In this document: piece after piece, positions 29,387-42,204 of the stretch
How the letters are laid out: each line of letters begins with the position of its first letter
Numbering within the stretch: position 1 is the stretch's first letter
Origin: Unio delphinus
Taxonomy: Eukaryota > Mollusca > Bivalvia > Unionida > Unionidae
DNA: 64,000 nucleotides
Direction of reading: 5' to 3'
NCBI GenBank assembly: GCA_029339505.1
Contig: JAQISU010000057.1
Coordinates: 8,391,501-8,455,500, forward strand
Translations under genes and position numbers: made by a program
Notes under the pieces: model-generated
What the model was told of the DNA's origin: nothing
Database searches by the model: none
The model's input: only the letters and a program-made list of their open reading frames with translations

Positions 29387-29989
29387 ATGCTCATCGGATT
29401 TTAATACGGGTCTCCTCTTTAATCCACTCATCCTTGATGTCAAAATTGCACATTACAACACTGACAGTCCTTTGTTCGGAGATCCTTTTTATAATCTCCG
29501 AAAGAGCAAGTTTTCCTCAAGATCATGAATGATTTATGCAAGTGGAGATAGGTGTGACAGATTAATATCATCAATATATACGTCTGTGTAAGATCCAACA
29601 ATGTGAACAAGGTCAGGGTGTCATGCCATCTCTTATTGTCTTTATTCGCATATTTAGTCACGGTTATAATCAAAGACATATATAAGATTATTCATTGGAA
29701 ATTTACAACGAGGTTAATTAAGATAACTTGTTTAAAGGCTTCAAATAAAAATTATCATTATCTGTCGAAAATGACAGTTGAAAATACAGGAACATGGTAC
29801 GTGTCACGTGCTAATTACAGACAGAAGTGGAACGACAAGGAAATGGATTGGACCTAGTTTTCAGGGGATTGTTTGTAAAGCAACTTTGTATATTTTGACT
29901 GGGTGCATGCTTTCATTTTTCCATCGTTGTCATTAATTTCCATAGGTATTTATACTCTCTGTCGAAGCATGAGAAAACATCAGTTTCAT

Positions 29990-30593
29990 AAAGTCTGGAT
30001 TGTGTTAATGTCTATATAAAACGATAACGTTTTGGCTTCGTATTTGTCTTTATTAAACGGGTCTATATTAAACGGTAACAATAGTTTGATAAAGTTTGTG
30101 CTACGCGGATGTCTATAAAATGATAACACCAGTTTCCTAATTATTGAGCTGCGTGGATGTCTTTATAAACGGGCAACAACAGTTTGCTAAAGTTTTGGTC
30201 TGCGTTTATGTCTGTAGGAAAAGGTAACAACAGTTTGATAATGTTTGGGCTGTGTGCATATCTGTAGAACAAGGTAACAATAGTTTGATAATGTTTGGGC
30301 TGTGTGGATGTCTGTAGAACAAGGTAACAACAGTTTGATAATGTTTGGGCTGTGTGCATATCTGTAGAACAAGGTAACAATAGTTTGATAATGTTTGGGC
30401 TGTGTGGATGTCTGTAGAACAAGGTAACAATAGTTTGATAATGTTTGGGCTGTGTGCATATCTGTAGAACAAGGTAACAATAGTTTGATAATGTTTGGGC
30501 TGTGTGCATATCTGTAGAACAAGGTAACAATAGTTTGATAATGTTTGGGCCGTGTGGATGTCTGTAGAACAAGGTAACAATAGTTTGATAAGG
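29990..30593. repeat. 50-bp minisatellite, left block
   Basis: The unit starts tttgataatgtttgggctgt and ends gtaacaatag. Early copies (29990-30240) are diverged, later ones nearly identical. Variant copies (gcatatc or ggatgtc) occur in the same order as in the right block: 30300-30593 matches 31301-31594. Confidence 0.95.
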
Positions 30594-31239
30594 TGGCAGG
30601 GTCCAGTTTCGTAAATTGGCCCCTGGCAAATTTCTTAACTTAAGGGTATGGTGTGAGTTTTTGAGCTACTATTGTGTAATAATTAAAGATATGGAAAAAT
30701 TTGTGAACTAGGTGTTTCAGGCTTGTGTTGTTCTTGAAATTGATGTCAGACATGTACACTTTCCATAGTTACTCTGCAGTATGTTGATTGTGAAATACCA
30801 ATAGTCGGCTAGGAAGAAGAGCTAGCCTCCCATAGCAGTAGACACGTGGGTTCAAGGCAAGTAGAATATATCAAAAACGGCATGGATGACAACTATTATG
30901 AATTGCATCAAGCTATTTAGTAGACAATATTTTTCAAAATTTTCATCTAGGAAAAGGCCTTGCGTTTGCACTGTGAGCACCACATGCTGTCAAAAATGGT
31001 CTTCGGATGTGAAAAATGCATGTATAAAATAGGGGTTGGGGTACATAAATATTTTATTCTAAGAACTTCAGTAGACTTGTCAGGTCATGTGTGTGATATG
31101 ATTATGTTGCACTACATAATACCTATCCAGAAATATGTACCTTTTTGACCTCACTCGCGTATTATATTTTTAATGAATTTTTATATTAGGCAGGTGCATG
31201 CGACATTAAATTTGTACATAAAAACTGGACCCTGCCCCC
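30594..31239. mobile_element. MITE-like element with terminal inverted repeats, inserted in a minisatellite
   Basis: Unrelated sequence of about 0.65 kb interrupts the 50-bp array. Its ends are inverted repeats: GGCAGGGTCCAGTTT at 30595-30609 and its complement AAACTGGACCCTGCC near 31222-31236. The array sequence TAAGG(T) occurs on both sides (30589-30594 and 31240-31245), consistent with a 5- or 6-bp target-site duplication. No transposase-like frame is present. The superfamily is not assigned. Confidence 0.78.
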
Positions 31240-31820
31240 TAAGGTTTGGGCTGTGTGGATGTCTGTAGAACAAGGTAACAATAGTTGGATAAGGTTTGGG
31301 CTGTGTGGATGTCTGTAGAACAAGGTAACAACAGTTTGATAATGTTTGGGCTGTGTGCATATCTGTAGAACAAGGTAACAATAGTTTGATAATGTTTGGG
31401 CTGTGTGGATGTCTGTAGAACAAGGTAACAATAGTTTGATAATGTTTGGGCTGTGTGCATATCTGTAGAACAAGGTAACAATAGTTTGATAATGTTTGGG
31501 CTGTGTGCATATCTGTAGAACAAGGTAACAATAGTTTGATAATGTTTGGGCCGTGTGGATGTCTGTAGAACAAGGTAACAATAGTTTGATAAGGTTTGGG
31601 CTGTGTGGATATCTGTAGAACAAGGTAACAATAGTTTGATAAGGTTTGGGCCGTGTGGATGTCTGTAGAACAAGGTAACAATAGTTTGATAATGTTTGGG
31701 CTGTGTGGATGTCTGTAGAACAAGGTAACAATAGTTTGATAAGGTTTGGGCTGTGTGGATGTCTGTAGAACAAGGTAACAATAGTTTGATAATGTTTGGG
31801 CTGTGTGGATGTCTGTATAG
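31240..31820. repeat. 50-bp minisatellite, right block
   Basis: About 11.5 copies of the same unit as the left block. Minus-strand open frames of up to 195 codons (31181-31781) exist in all three frames, because several unit frames lack stops and the 50-bp period cycles the frame. They are not genes. Confidence 0.95.
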
Positions 31821-33681
31821 AAGTGTTAATAAGATTTACCTCCTTGTTTAGAAGAAAGCACGATCACATAGGTACGATACTGAAATTTCATTCCGGTCAT
31901 CCCAGCGTGAGGCAACATTTTCTATTCATGTATAACGCGCAGCCAACTGAAAAAAGTACAGCGGGTTTTACAGTGATGACAATATCACGTTTAGAACTAT
32001 TTTCTTTGTCATTTAGGACATATTTCTGCGCTTATATATGGCAGTCAAACCTGCATTTCCATCTATATACACATTTCAATTTTATCCCCTCCACCCCCAC
32101 CCCCACCCCATCCCCCGCGTCCTCGATCAATAGATTTTAAAGTGTGTCAAGACTTTATGTCATGTGATTCATGCGAATTGTCACTGACTAAATTTGCATA
32201 ACAGGCTGCTATTCGATATACTGTGTCATCCATACAGTATCAAATACATGTTACGATCAACGACAACCGTTACACATTTTCTTTCAAATGCTCGATTAAA
32301 TATAGTCCCAAATTTGTGTAAGCACACATTTTATCTCCTCACAGTCCTAATCATGTTATAAACGATGGAGAAAATGGGCATTGACGAGTGTTGACTGCAT
32401 ACCGAAATTGAATGACAATCGAAATTTGTGTGCAGCGTGTTTTTTTATGAACTAGAAGCTTGACAAGGCCACACAAAACATCATGTTTGGATGCATAAAT
32501 AAGTAATATAGGACCTAAATCATTACAAATAAACTCACAAGTGAGGTTTGTCGGATACGACAGATCTGTCATGCTTTTACAGTTTACCATAACCCTGCAA
32601 TGTTCACTTTATAATCTGCGCAAGAAATGTGTTAACCAAAATTGAAATATCTTCATTTTCGTGTGAACTCGGTGAGTAATTTGACAAAGTAATCAATATA
32701 AAACATTATAAAGAAAATCTTCGTTTATTTTAATAGATATAATAAAATATTTCACTCTTGAATTGGAAACAATTTGTAAAATATTTCCGTTTTATTCGTG
32801 ACACGTTTCATTGTTTCTACTTAAAAACGATTTATCCTTTTTTATATTCATCCGATCATCATAATTATAAAGTGCTTTATAAATTCTCATGATGAAATTT
32901 TTGTTGTATAAGATTATATACTTGACATTTTCCAGTGCATATTCATATAGAAAGTGTATCAGGTAGACTGCATTGATTGGTTCATCTATTCTGATAGAAG
33001 AGGGAATCTCGACAGGACACATAACAATCCCTACATTAACATTCAAATACGTTATCTATTACGTAATTTGTAACCTTTTTGTACTGCTCAACTAGTTACC
33101 GTAGCAGAAAATCTTAAATCGTATAATGTGGCACTTGTGCTCGTAAATCACAAGCTAAATACTAGCTGTCCCACAAGTTTTGAAGACGAACGCATCAGTT
33201 GAGATTTGCTTTACGTATGGAACCGTTTTATGTCTCAATGCCAAGCTGATCTTCCTAATTCTTTTCTGACTTTGATTCAGAATTATAATTTTGTTTCTCA
33301 AAACCAGAATTGATCGCAAGAAGAAAAAAAGAAAACACAATTACAGACAAATTTATTCGTGTCAATTTTGTAAGCATTCATGGATTTAGTTTTAAAAAAA
33401 ACCGCTTAATTAGGAAAAAAGTTTCAAATTACTGTAAGAAAAATTAATTTGGGTTAATATTCGATTTCGTTAATAAATTGTGCCTCGCTTCCTATGCACA
33501 TGGTAAATAACTGAAGGGTTATATAATATCTTTTAATTATTGATAATAGTTCTTTTATTTGAAAATTGCTCCTATAATTTTGGGTAAAATTTTTGGGGCT
33601 ATTGAACGAAACTTATTAGTCATCTCATAGAATGTGGAACATGCACTCTCAATAACAGACTCTGTCAATAATAGACATTAT

Positions 33682-33964
33682 AAATAACAGCGGGGGCCCC
33701 GAGTGGCCGAGTGGTCTAAAGCGCTGTCCGTTACGGACCACTGCCATCTCACCTCTGTCTGCGTGGGTTCGAGTCTAAGATTCGGCTAATGTAGTTAAGT
33801 GAGAAAGCTTGCCAGTAGCTTCTCGTGGGTCGGTGGTTCTTTCCGGGTTTTTCTGGTTTCTTCCTCCACCACTAATACTGGCCGCCATGTATAGCCTATA
33901 TATTGTGCTGAAAAATGGCGTTAAACCATAAAAAAAAAAAAAAAAAAAAAAAAAAATAACAGCG
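33682..33964 (+). mobile_element. SINE-B copy 1, full length with poly(A) and target-site duplication
   Basis: This is a tRNA-Ser/Leu-type SINE: A box GAGTGGCCGAGTGGTCTAAA, B box GGGTTCGAGTC, a body with GGTGGTTCTTTCCGGG and TGGCCGCCATGTATAGCC, and an A-run of about 27 bp. A perfect 11-bp direct repeat AAATAACAGCG flanks it (33682-33692 and 33954-33964). The intact duplication and long poly(A) suggest a fairly recent insertion. Confidence 0.93.
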
Positions 33965-34179
33965 AATTAGTCTGGTTCAGTCTGGTAACTTTGTGTGTAA
34001 CGATGTCCTTTAAATCCAAATATCGCTATATCCAGGTAAGTATATTATATAAAATAGCAAAATGGGCCCTTGCGGTGTACTGTCCAAAGTCCAGTATTTC
34101 GTTATATCTCAATTTGGTATAAACGAGTTTACTGTATTGCAGAAGATAAACAGTAAACAGCAGCTTGTCTGACCCCTTG

Positions 34180-34496
34180 TTTTTCGGTGATTTGGCGATA
34201 ATTTTTCTACGCGATAAATATTTATATCATTGTGTCGGTGATTTGGCGATAATTTTTCTACGCGATAAGTATTTATATCATTGTGTCGGTGATTTGGCGA
34301 TAAATTTTCTACGCGATAAGTATTTATATCATTGTGTCGGTGATTTGGCGATAATTTTTCTACACGATAAGTATTTATATAATTGTGTCGGTGATTTGGC
34401 GATAATTTTTCTACACGATAAGTATTTATATCATTGTATCGGTGATTTGGCGATAATTTTTCTACACGATAAGTATTTATATCATTGTGTCGGTGC
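34180..34496. repeat. 51-bp minisatellite, 6 copies
   Basis: The unit begins gtcggtgatttggcgataat. Copies are nearly identical, with cgcgat/cacgat variants. The 51-bp length keeps frames open on both strands (34109-34503), giving false peptide repeats. Confidence 0.95.
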
Positions 34497-34739
34497 AAAA
34501 TAGTGTCCAGACAAACTTAAGTTCTTCGTAAGCCATTACTGTTGACGAGATCATTGAAAACAAAAACAAAAGAAGGCAGCGGTATTACCATATCAGCGAA
34601 ACAAAAAAGTGTTACAGATTTGAAGGAATCGTAAATGGTCTTTGTCAACCATATGCAATGGGTTTAAAACACTATTAGTAACATCCAGGATAAAGCAAAA
34701 CAATTAAAATCTCGGCAGAAGTGGTCTGTACCTAAAGAG

Positions 34740-34835
34740 ATATGGAGACCGATCATAAAGCGTAGCGTTGGAGACCAATTATAAATCGTAGCTATGGAGA
34801 CTAATCATAAATCGTACGAGGATCAGATCGATAAT
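34740..34835. repeat. short tandem repeat, unit about 32 bp, 3 copies
   Basis: Copies of ggagaccaattataaatcgt with substitutions. Confidence 0.75.
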
Positions 34836-34904
34836 AGTGGTAAAGGACATAAGACGTGAGACACTTACAGAATAATAACATATTGTATCAACCTAATTAG
34901 CGTT

Positions 34905-35092
34905 TTCTTCCACCGAACAATAAAAAAACAACTTGTATTACTTTCCTCCACGATAAAATGGAACAAAATAACTTGTCCTATTTCTTTCACGGGACAAAAC
35001 AAAAAATAACATGTACTGTTAATTTCCTCCATCGATAAAACACCAAAATAACGCGTCAGATTATTTTCTTCCATGCGACAATGCAACAAAAA
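34905..35092. repeat. degenerate tandem repeat, unit about 45-50 bp, 4 copies
   Basis: Copies share tttcctccacgataaaatgg and a following acaaaataac. Confidence 0.65.
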
Positions 35093-35205
35093 AAAATTAA
35101 TTTCTCATCATACTATTGTGTTGCTCTATTTTAGATGAAAAACATTTCGTACACACAAGTTCATCTATTGTGATTGTTTGTTTGTTTGTTTTCTTTTTGT
35201 TTTTG

Positions 35206-35209
35206 GGGT

Positions 35210-35264
<55 letters not shown>

Positions 35265-35329
35265 CTACGACGATAACAGTAAAAAAAATATATGACGACG
35301 ATGATGATGACGATGATGATGATGATGAC
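35206..35329. repeat. (TAA)n and (GAT)n microsatellites
   Basis: About 55 bp of TAA/ATA, then after about 30 bp a second run of GAT/GAC triplets at 35293-35329. Confidence 0.93.
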
Positions 35330-36113
35330 ATTATTAGGGTTATTACTCATAAAGGATGTTCCTACGGCATGGAGACACAAGGTTAGGTTCATGGCATGCC
35401 TCATGCATTGTGCAGTATGATTTCAGTTTATGTTTTTCGCCCATAAATGCTTCGTGTGTGGCAGTGTATGTTATATGACTGTGGTGGTATGTCATTACAG
35501 AACATTGCAGCGAAGCCAGCATGGCTGTCACAGACTGGTAACATCCTATTGTTCTTGTACTCAACAGGTGCCAACTTGTAAACCATGACCGTGTCACTTC
35601 AAGGTCACCCTAAATGTCGTCTTTGGGGATGGCTGTACAAAGTTTATGAACGAAATTGTTTCTTGTTTTAAATTTATTTTCCCTCTTTGGATGAGTCACA
35701 AAAACTAGAAAAATAGCCGTTTCATGAATGATTGATGGAGAAAACTGAATTATTCTTACCTACTCGGTCCAACTTAAACTATCTTAAAACATATACCGTA
35801 TATAATCGAGTAACTCAGATCCAACAGCAAATCACATAGACATTAATCTGCTGTATTATACTGTACTGGCAGATCCGGGTGCGTACAATATATTAGGACT
35901 AATCAGTAGAAAAGACATTGCAATTCCTAACATGCTGTCGTATTAATTGACGTCGGATCAGGGTCTATGTTTTTTGTAGTTAGATAATATTTATATGAGG
36001 GTGTATATGGTATGAATCAAGTAAAGTAACCCTGTAGGAGTTTGCAGTGTGTGGAACTGCGACCGAGAGCAGGTTAGACTGAACCAAATTCATTGTCATA
36101 ACTACGGAATGGT

Positions 36114-36355
36114 GTTGTTGTTGTAGGGCTTAACGCCATTTTTCAGCACACAATAGGCGATACATGGCGGCCAGTAGTACTGTTGGAGGAAGAACCCGGG
36201 AAAACCACCGGAAAGAACCACCGACCCACGAGAAGTTACTGGCAAGCTTTCTAACATACCTACCTTAGCTGAATGTTAGACTCGAACCCACGCAGACAGA
36301 GGTGAGATGGCGGTGATCCGTAACGGAGAGCGCTTTAGACCACTCGGCCACTCGG
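36114..36355 (-). mobile_element. SINE-B copy 2
   Basis: Reverse copy with a short (CAA)-type tail at the left (ttgttgttg on the + strand) and the tRNA-like head at the right (ccgagtggccgagtggtcta on the minus strand). It lacks the terminal GGGGCCCC of copies 1 and 4, so the 5' end is slightly truncated. Confidence 0.88.
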
Positions 36356-36450
36356 TAATATGTTAAACAGACATTCCAAGTGGCATGATGCATCTCACTC
36401 CCTTCCCCCCCCCAAAAAAAAAAAAACTTTCTTGATACCCTTCCTTTTTT

Positions 36451-37411
36451 TAAGAGTGATCTTTGGAGTTAGGATTTAAGTGTGATCTATGGAGGTAAGA
36501 TTTAAGTGTGATCTATAGAGTTAGGATTTAAGTGTGATCGATGGAGTTAAGATTTAAGTATGATCTATGGAGTTAGGATTTAAGTGTGATCTATGGAGTT
36601 AGGATGTAAGTATGATCTATGGAATTATGATTTACGTGTGATCTATGGAGTTAGGATTTAAATGTGATCTATGGAGTTAGGATTTAAGTGTGATCTATGG
36701 AGTTCGAATTTAAGTGTGATCTATGGAGTTAGGATTTAATTGTGATATATGGAGTTAAGATTTAAGTGTGATCTATGGAGTTAGGATTTAAGTGTGATCG
36801 ATGGCGTTCGGATTTAAGTGTGATCTTTGGAGTTAGGATTAGAATTTAAATGTGATCTATGGAGTTATGATTTAAGTATGATCTATGGAGTTAGGATTTC
36901 AGTGTGATCTATGGAGTTAGGATTTAAGTGTGATCTATGGAGTTCGGATTTAAGTATGATCTATGGAGTCAAGATTTAAGTGTGATCTATGGAGTTAGGA
37001 TTAGAATTTAAATGTGATCTATGGAGTTCGGATTTAAGTGTGGTCTATGGAGTTAGAATTTAAGTGTGATCTATGGAGTTAAGATTTAAGTGTGATCTAT
37101 GGAGTTAGGATTTAAGTGTGATCGATGGAGTTCGGATTTAAGTATTATCTATGGAGTTATGATTAGAATTTAAATGTGATCTATGGAGTTAGGATTTAAG
37201 TATGATCTATGGAGTTAGGATTTATGTGTGATCTATGGAGTGAGGATTTAAGTATTATCTATGGAGTTAGGATTTAAGTGTGATCTATGGAATTAAGATT
37301 TACGTGTGATCTATGGAGTTAGGATTAGAATTTAAGTGTGATCTACGGAGTTAGGATTTAAGTGTGATCTATGGAGTTAGGATTTAAGTGTGATCGATGG
37401 AGTTAGGATTT
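36451..37411. repeat. 26-bp minisatellite, about 37 copies
   Basis: The unit is close to tgtgatctatggagttagga + tttaag. A variant with an extra block (ttaggattagaatttaaatg) recurs, at 36834, 36997, 37159 and 37318, indicating a higher-order structure. Confidence 0.96.
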
Positions 37412-37418
37412 TTGTACA

Positions 37419-37727
37419 CGTATCCAAAGTTTCGCTTACTATCATACCTATAAAGAATTCCAGACCATTTTCTCATTCTGCTCGACATGACCGTGATCGC
37501 GTCCGCTTAATATGCAAGAACAACGCGCTGAATGGAATACTATCTTCACAATGACATACTAAATATAGGTTATACATAATGCAGGACGTCAGTTTATTTT
37601 AACCAATGAGAGGACAGTATTTCATTCAGCGGAATCGCTTGCATATTACGCGGACGCGATCACGGCCATGTCAGAAAATGGTCAGGCATTCCTTCAAGGT
37701 ATGATACTACGCCAAATTTTGCATACG
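37419..37727. mobile_element. 309-bp near-palindrome, MITE-like
   Basis: The left arm at about 37419-37556 and right arm at about 37594-37727 are reverse complements over about 135 bp (for example cgtgatcgcgtccgc against gcggacgcgatcacg), with a short loop. It directly abuts the end of the 26-bp minisatellite. It could be a foldback element or MITE, or a stem forming a hairpin in the intron RNA. No clear target-site duplication was found. Confidence 0.75.
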
Positions 37728-38170
37728 CGTTCAGAGTCGAATGTCTAAGCTAAACATTGGTACGAAATGTATTACGCTACGCGAAATGCACTTTGAAATA
37801 ACAGCGTTCATTCTATATAATGGGTCGCAAGAGAGGAGAAAAGTGTCCTTCAATGTAGTCATTTAATAGTACATGTATGACAGGTCAATTATAAGCAACG
37901 ATACGAGCCTCTGTGACAGCAACACGACCTCAACCAGACGTGACAAGAAGACTTGTGTTAAGTTGTATACGTCAACACCATGCCATCCCTGTGATACGCC
38001 GTGAGTGATCCGTAAATCAAATAGCTGTATGACCTGGATTGCATGTCATATTTATGTTACGTCGTGACTAATCCGTAGATCAAATACCTGCATAACCCGG
38101 ACATCTTCTTGTCTATGTTGCTTGGCCAATTACCGTTTGGTGTGCTGTATTCTTCCAGTCGACCAAAAAA

Positions 38171-38284
38171 TGTTGTTTTGTGGTAGGGTTTAACGCCATT
38201 TTTCAGCACAAGATAGGCTATACATGGCGGCCAGTATTTATGGTGGAGAAAGAACCCGGGAAACCCCGGTATGAACCACCGACC

Positions 38285-38291
<7 letters not shown>
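38171..38291 (-). mobile_element. SINE-B copy 3, truncated at a microsatellite
   Basis: Contains the 3' half of the element (gtttaacgccatttttcagc, acatggcggccagtat, aagaacccggg). It stops exactly where the (GA)n run starts, so the tRNA head is missing. Confidence 0.85.
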
Positions 38292-38364
<73 letters not shown>

Positions 38365-38398
38365 TGCGTGCGTGTGTGTGTGTGTGTGTGGTTGATTA
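38286..38398. repeat. compound microsatellite (GA)n(GC/GT)n
   Basis: About 75 bp of GA followed by mixed CGTG and GT repeats. Confidence 0.95.
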
Positions 38399-38529
38399 TA
38401 ATAATAAAACAGAAATGAACAATGACCGGTTTTGATTCTTAATGTCAACTCTCATGATTCTAATATAGGAAATGCCAGGAAGTGTATGTATCATGCGTAT
38501 TTAACCATACTGGTGATTGAAGAGAAAGT

Positions 38530-39275
38530 CTGATGGCATTTACAAAAGCATTCCTTATTATCGCTTTTTACAATAGAGTGCCATATGATGGCATTTACAA
38601 TGCATGCCCTATGATGGCATTTACAATAGCATGCCAAGTAATGGCATTTACAATAGCATGCGGTATGATAGCATTTACAGTAATATGACATAGAACTGCA
38701 TTTACAATAGCGTGCCCTACGATTGCATTTATAATAGCTTGCCTTATGATAGCATTTACAAAAGCATGCCCTATATTGGCATTTACAATAGTATGCCATA
38801 TGACAATAGTAATATGATGGCACTTACAATTACATGACATATAATGTAATGTGCAATAGCGTTCTGTTGTTGTTCTTGTTGTAGAGCTTAACGCCATTTT
38901 CAGCACGCGATAGATGGCGGCCAGTTTTAATGGTGATGAAGAACCCGGGACAATCCCCAGATAGAACCACCGACCCACGACCAGTTATTCTGGCAAGCCT
39001 TATCACATACCCACATTGGCTGAATCTGAGACTCGAACCCACGCAGACAGGTGAGATGGTAGTGATCCGTAACGGAGAGCGCTTTATGACCACTCAGCCA
39101 CTCGGGGCCCCGACCCAATAGTGTTCTGTATGATGACATTAACAATAACATGATATCACGGTGGCATTTATAGTAGCATGGCATATGACGGCATTTATAG
39201 TAACACGACTTGAGATGGCATTACAACAGCAAGATATGTGATGGCATCTACAATAATATACCATCTGATGAAATT
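38530..39275. repeat. minisatellite, unit about 27 bp, split by a SINE
   Basis: Diverged copies of tgatggcatttacaatagca + tgccata. The array is interrupted at 38867-39115 by SINE-B copy 4 and resumes afterwards. Confidence 0.9.
38854..39128 (-). mobile_element. SINE-B copy 4 with target-site duplication, inside a minisatellite
   Basis: Full reverse copy at 38867-39115, ending with GGGGCCCC on the right. Flanking 13-mers CAATAGCGTTCTG (38854-38866) and CAATAGTGTTCTG (39116-39128) differ at one base, so this is a clear target-site duplication. Confidence 0.92.
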
Positions 39276-39656
39276 TTAATGAAGTCTATCAATCATCGCT
39301 ATGGAACAGGATCTACGTAGTTAAAGGGAGGTCATATCAGATTTTTCAAATGTATTGGAGTTTCAGTTATTCTTCGTTGATCTGCGGCGCAGTGACACTT
39401 TTGCACAATATTATGGACGTCAAAACATTTAAGCGTTGCTTCCCTTGAGAGAAAAAAACCCAAACATTTTATTAGACCATTCTCACGTAATACATTAATG
39501 AGAAAAATGACTCATTGATTAATTGATTTCAATAAGCCAGTATGATTGAAAAAATACCGTCATTAGTGTGTAAGCAAAACTGCATACAAGATATAGATCT
39601 ATGCCGCGTAGATTTAATGCATAGCTGAAAATCAATCTCTGATTATTACGCATTTC

Positions 39657-40002
39657 TTCTTTTGAAATGAGACCAGGCCTAAGTTCATAATACCCTTCTT
39701 TGAAATGAGACCAGGCCTAAGTTCATAATACCCTTTTTTGAAATAAGACCAGGCCTAAGTTCATAATACCCTTCTTTGAAATAAGACCAGGCCTAAGTTC
39801 ATAATACCCTTTTTTGAAGTGAGACCAGACCTAAGTTCATAATACCCTTTTTTGACATAAGACCAGGCCTAAGTTCATAATACCCTTCTTTGAAAAGAGA
39901 CCAGGCCTAAATCCATGAGACCCTTTTTCTTTTAAATGCGACCATGCCTAACTTCATATAAACCTTTTTTTTTAAATGAGACCAGACCTAAATCCCTAAT
40001 AT
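39657..40002. repeat. 38-bp minisatellite, about 9 copies
   Basis: The unit begins tctttgaaatgagaccaggc. Copies are well conserved in the left part and diverged after about 39890. Confidence 0.94.
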
Positions 40003-40359
40003 CCTTTGAGCTCAAATCTGAGTATTCGATAAACAGTTTGCTTTCACATTTAATACTTGCATTCAAGCATCAGCTTGTAATTCAGAGAAAAAAAAATTCA
40101 GAAATATAATGGCGGACACAGTATACAATTGTTTACATCAAATAAGTATAAATCTCTAGAAGAGCTTTAGAGATGTTTTAGGTTTACGATCGGTTCTCGA
40201 TATTAGATCTTGTAAATGTTTAAGTTTTCCAATCTTTTTTCAGTTTTAGACTTTAAAGTGTTATATTTATTAAGTAAGAACCCACACCAACTGATAGATG
40301 TTTTTTTAAAAAAAAATCAAGCGGTGACGGGTTTATTGACTGGACTTATCCGAAATTAA

Positions 40360-40396
40360 CCCCCACCCCCCCCCCCCCACCCCAAAAAAAAAAAAA
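40360..40396. repeat. low-complexity C-run and A-run
   Basis: CCCCACCCC-type tract followed by an A-run. Confidence 0.85.
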
Positions 40397-42204
40397 GAGA
40401 AAAAAGACCCACTTAAGTAAAAACACGTCCGTATTAGACTGGTTCTTGTAACCCCATGCAGAGAAGATCATTTTACGAACAAATCATCACCTCACTTTAT
40501 TGTGGATCAAATTCAAACATCCGATGTGCATAAGACCCGATACGTTTACCAGATAACCGACTAATTATTTCCTACAGTGAAATGGCGATTTGGAAGTAAT
40601 TAGTCTCCTAAATGATTAGTTTCATTTGTACATATCAGATTTCTTTAATCTCTTTCCGTGTGGTCTGCTTTGCTTTATACATATATAGATTGTAGTTTTA
40701 GTTACATGATTTGAAACGAATGAATGTTATTGATTCGATACCCCAGCCGATCAATGCTGGGGTAGACTCGAGCACGGTGTGAGGTTTATTAAACGTTAAG
40801 TTTCGATAGATTGACGAGTGATTTAAAGCCCCCAATTGGTGAAACATAATAAAATTCTTATTTAGATGTAATTAGTAGATAAGGAACACGCTGTTACATC
40901 GCCAGTAAAAATATTCATCAAAGTTTGTGATATAGAATCATAAATGTGAATAGAAAAGAATACCTGGTAAACTCATTAATATTCCCACCTTATTGTTCTG
41001 GCTCGAGAATGAGTCAGGTCTGATAAAAGTATCATCTCTAGGGGCATACACATCGTTTATATAAAACTTAACCGACACCAGATAAACAAACACGCGGACA
41101 CAAACATCCAAGCACACACGTCTTCGTCCTGCTATAGACGATATTTACAGCGATATTATGGCTTAAATGTAAATATAAGCTGATACACGAAATCAGTGTT
41201 ACATTAGTATGGCGACCCGTGAAATCCAGTTGGAATATGATCTGCCTTTTGCGGCACGTCGTGAAAGAATCCTCGGTGTAATTCACAGCCATTGAGGAAT
41301 ATATTCTGCTTTTATTCACATCGCACAATATGACGTCTTCATGAGACAAATTCACAATCAGAATTCATTCAGCCTTTTCTGTTGCAAAGTATGTAGTGCA
41401 CTCCGCTGCAGGCGAATCACCAGACCCATCAGATTTATGTGTACTCCTACAACTACATCCTGATACTGTTGTTGCTGTGTTTGTTTTTGCTGTTGTTGAC
41501 GTGACAGAAGTGGTTGAACGATATTCCAACAGCAGTGAAAAGTCATTGGTGCGCAGGTTACGGTTGAAACCAGTTCTTTGACATAGGATCAAATACTGAT
41601 TTTGTAAACGTCATCCATGCTGTGATCAATAACATACGGCCCCAATAATTACCATGTGACATTATATTTATTTTAATTTTAATATATCAATTCGAATTCA
41701 TGTCAGTGACATTTATACGTAAAAATGGAATGTATGATGAGCATAAACAGATAAGAATCAAAGATGTCTTGCTCGCTTCAAATACAAAAGAGTACAAATT
41801 GTTTTCCGCTAATATTTCAGCGTGTCTATTTTCTTATTTTCTTTCTACGTTGTGGCTTTATTTGAGTGACTGCGGTACAAATCAATAATTTACAACATTC
41901 ATTCATTTGTTCACAATGACTTCACGTTTTTCTTTCATCCAGTTTTCACACGAGTCCGCGTTTGCGGTGCCTAATAAATCAAAGACTTTCTTATAAATTT
42001 GTTTGTAGCTTTTGATTCATGGAATTTTTTCACGATATTACCAACATCGCTTTTTCAGTATAATTTCTAATAAACATTTATTTGTAATCTCTCATCTAGT
42101 TAATATATTTATACTAATGATATATTGCAGCAAATACGAAGTCACGCCTTTAATAATAAAGGCATCAAAGACATTCCATTGTTTACCTGAGTAACAGTTA
42201 GAAA

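Noticed and set aside
31181..31781. Minus-strand open frames of up to 195 codons
   Set aside because: They read through the 50-bp minisatellite in all three frames and are repeat artefacts.
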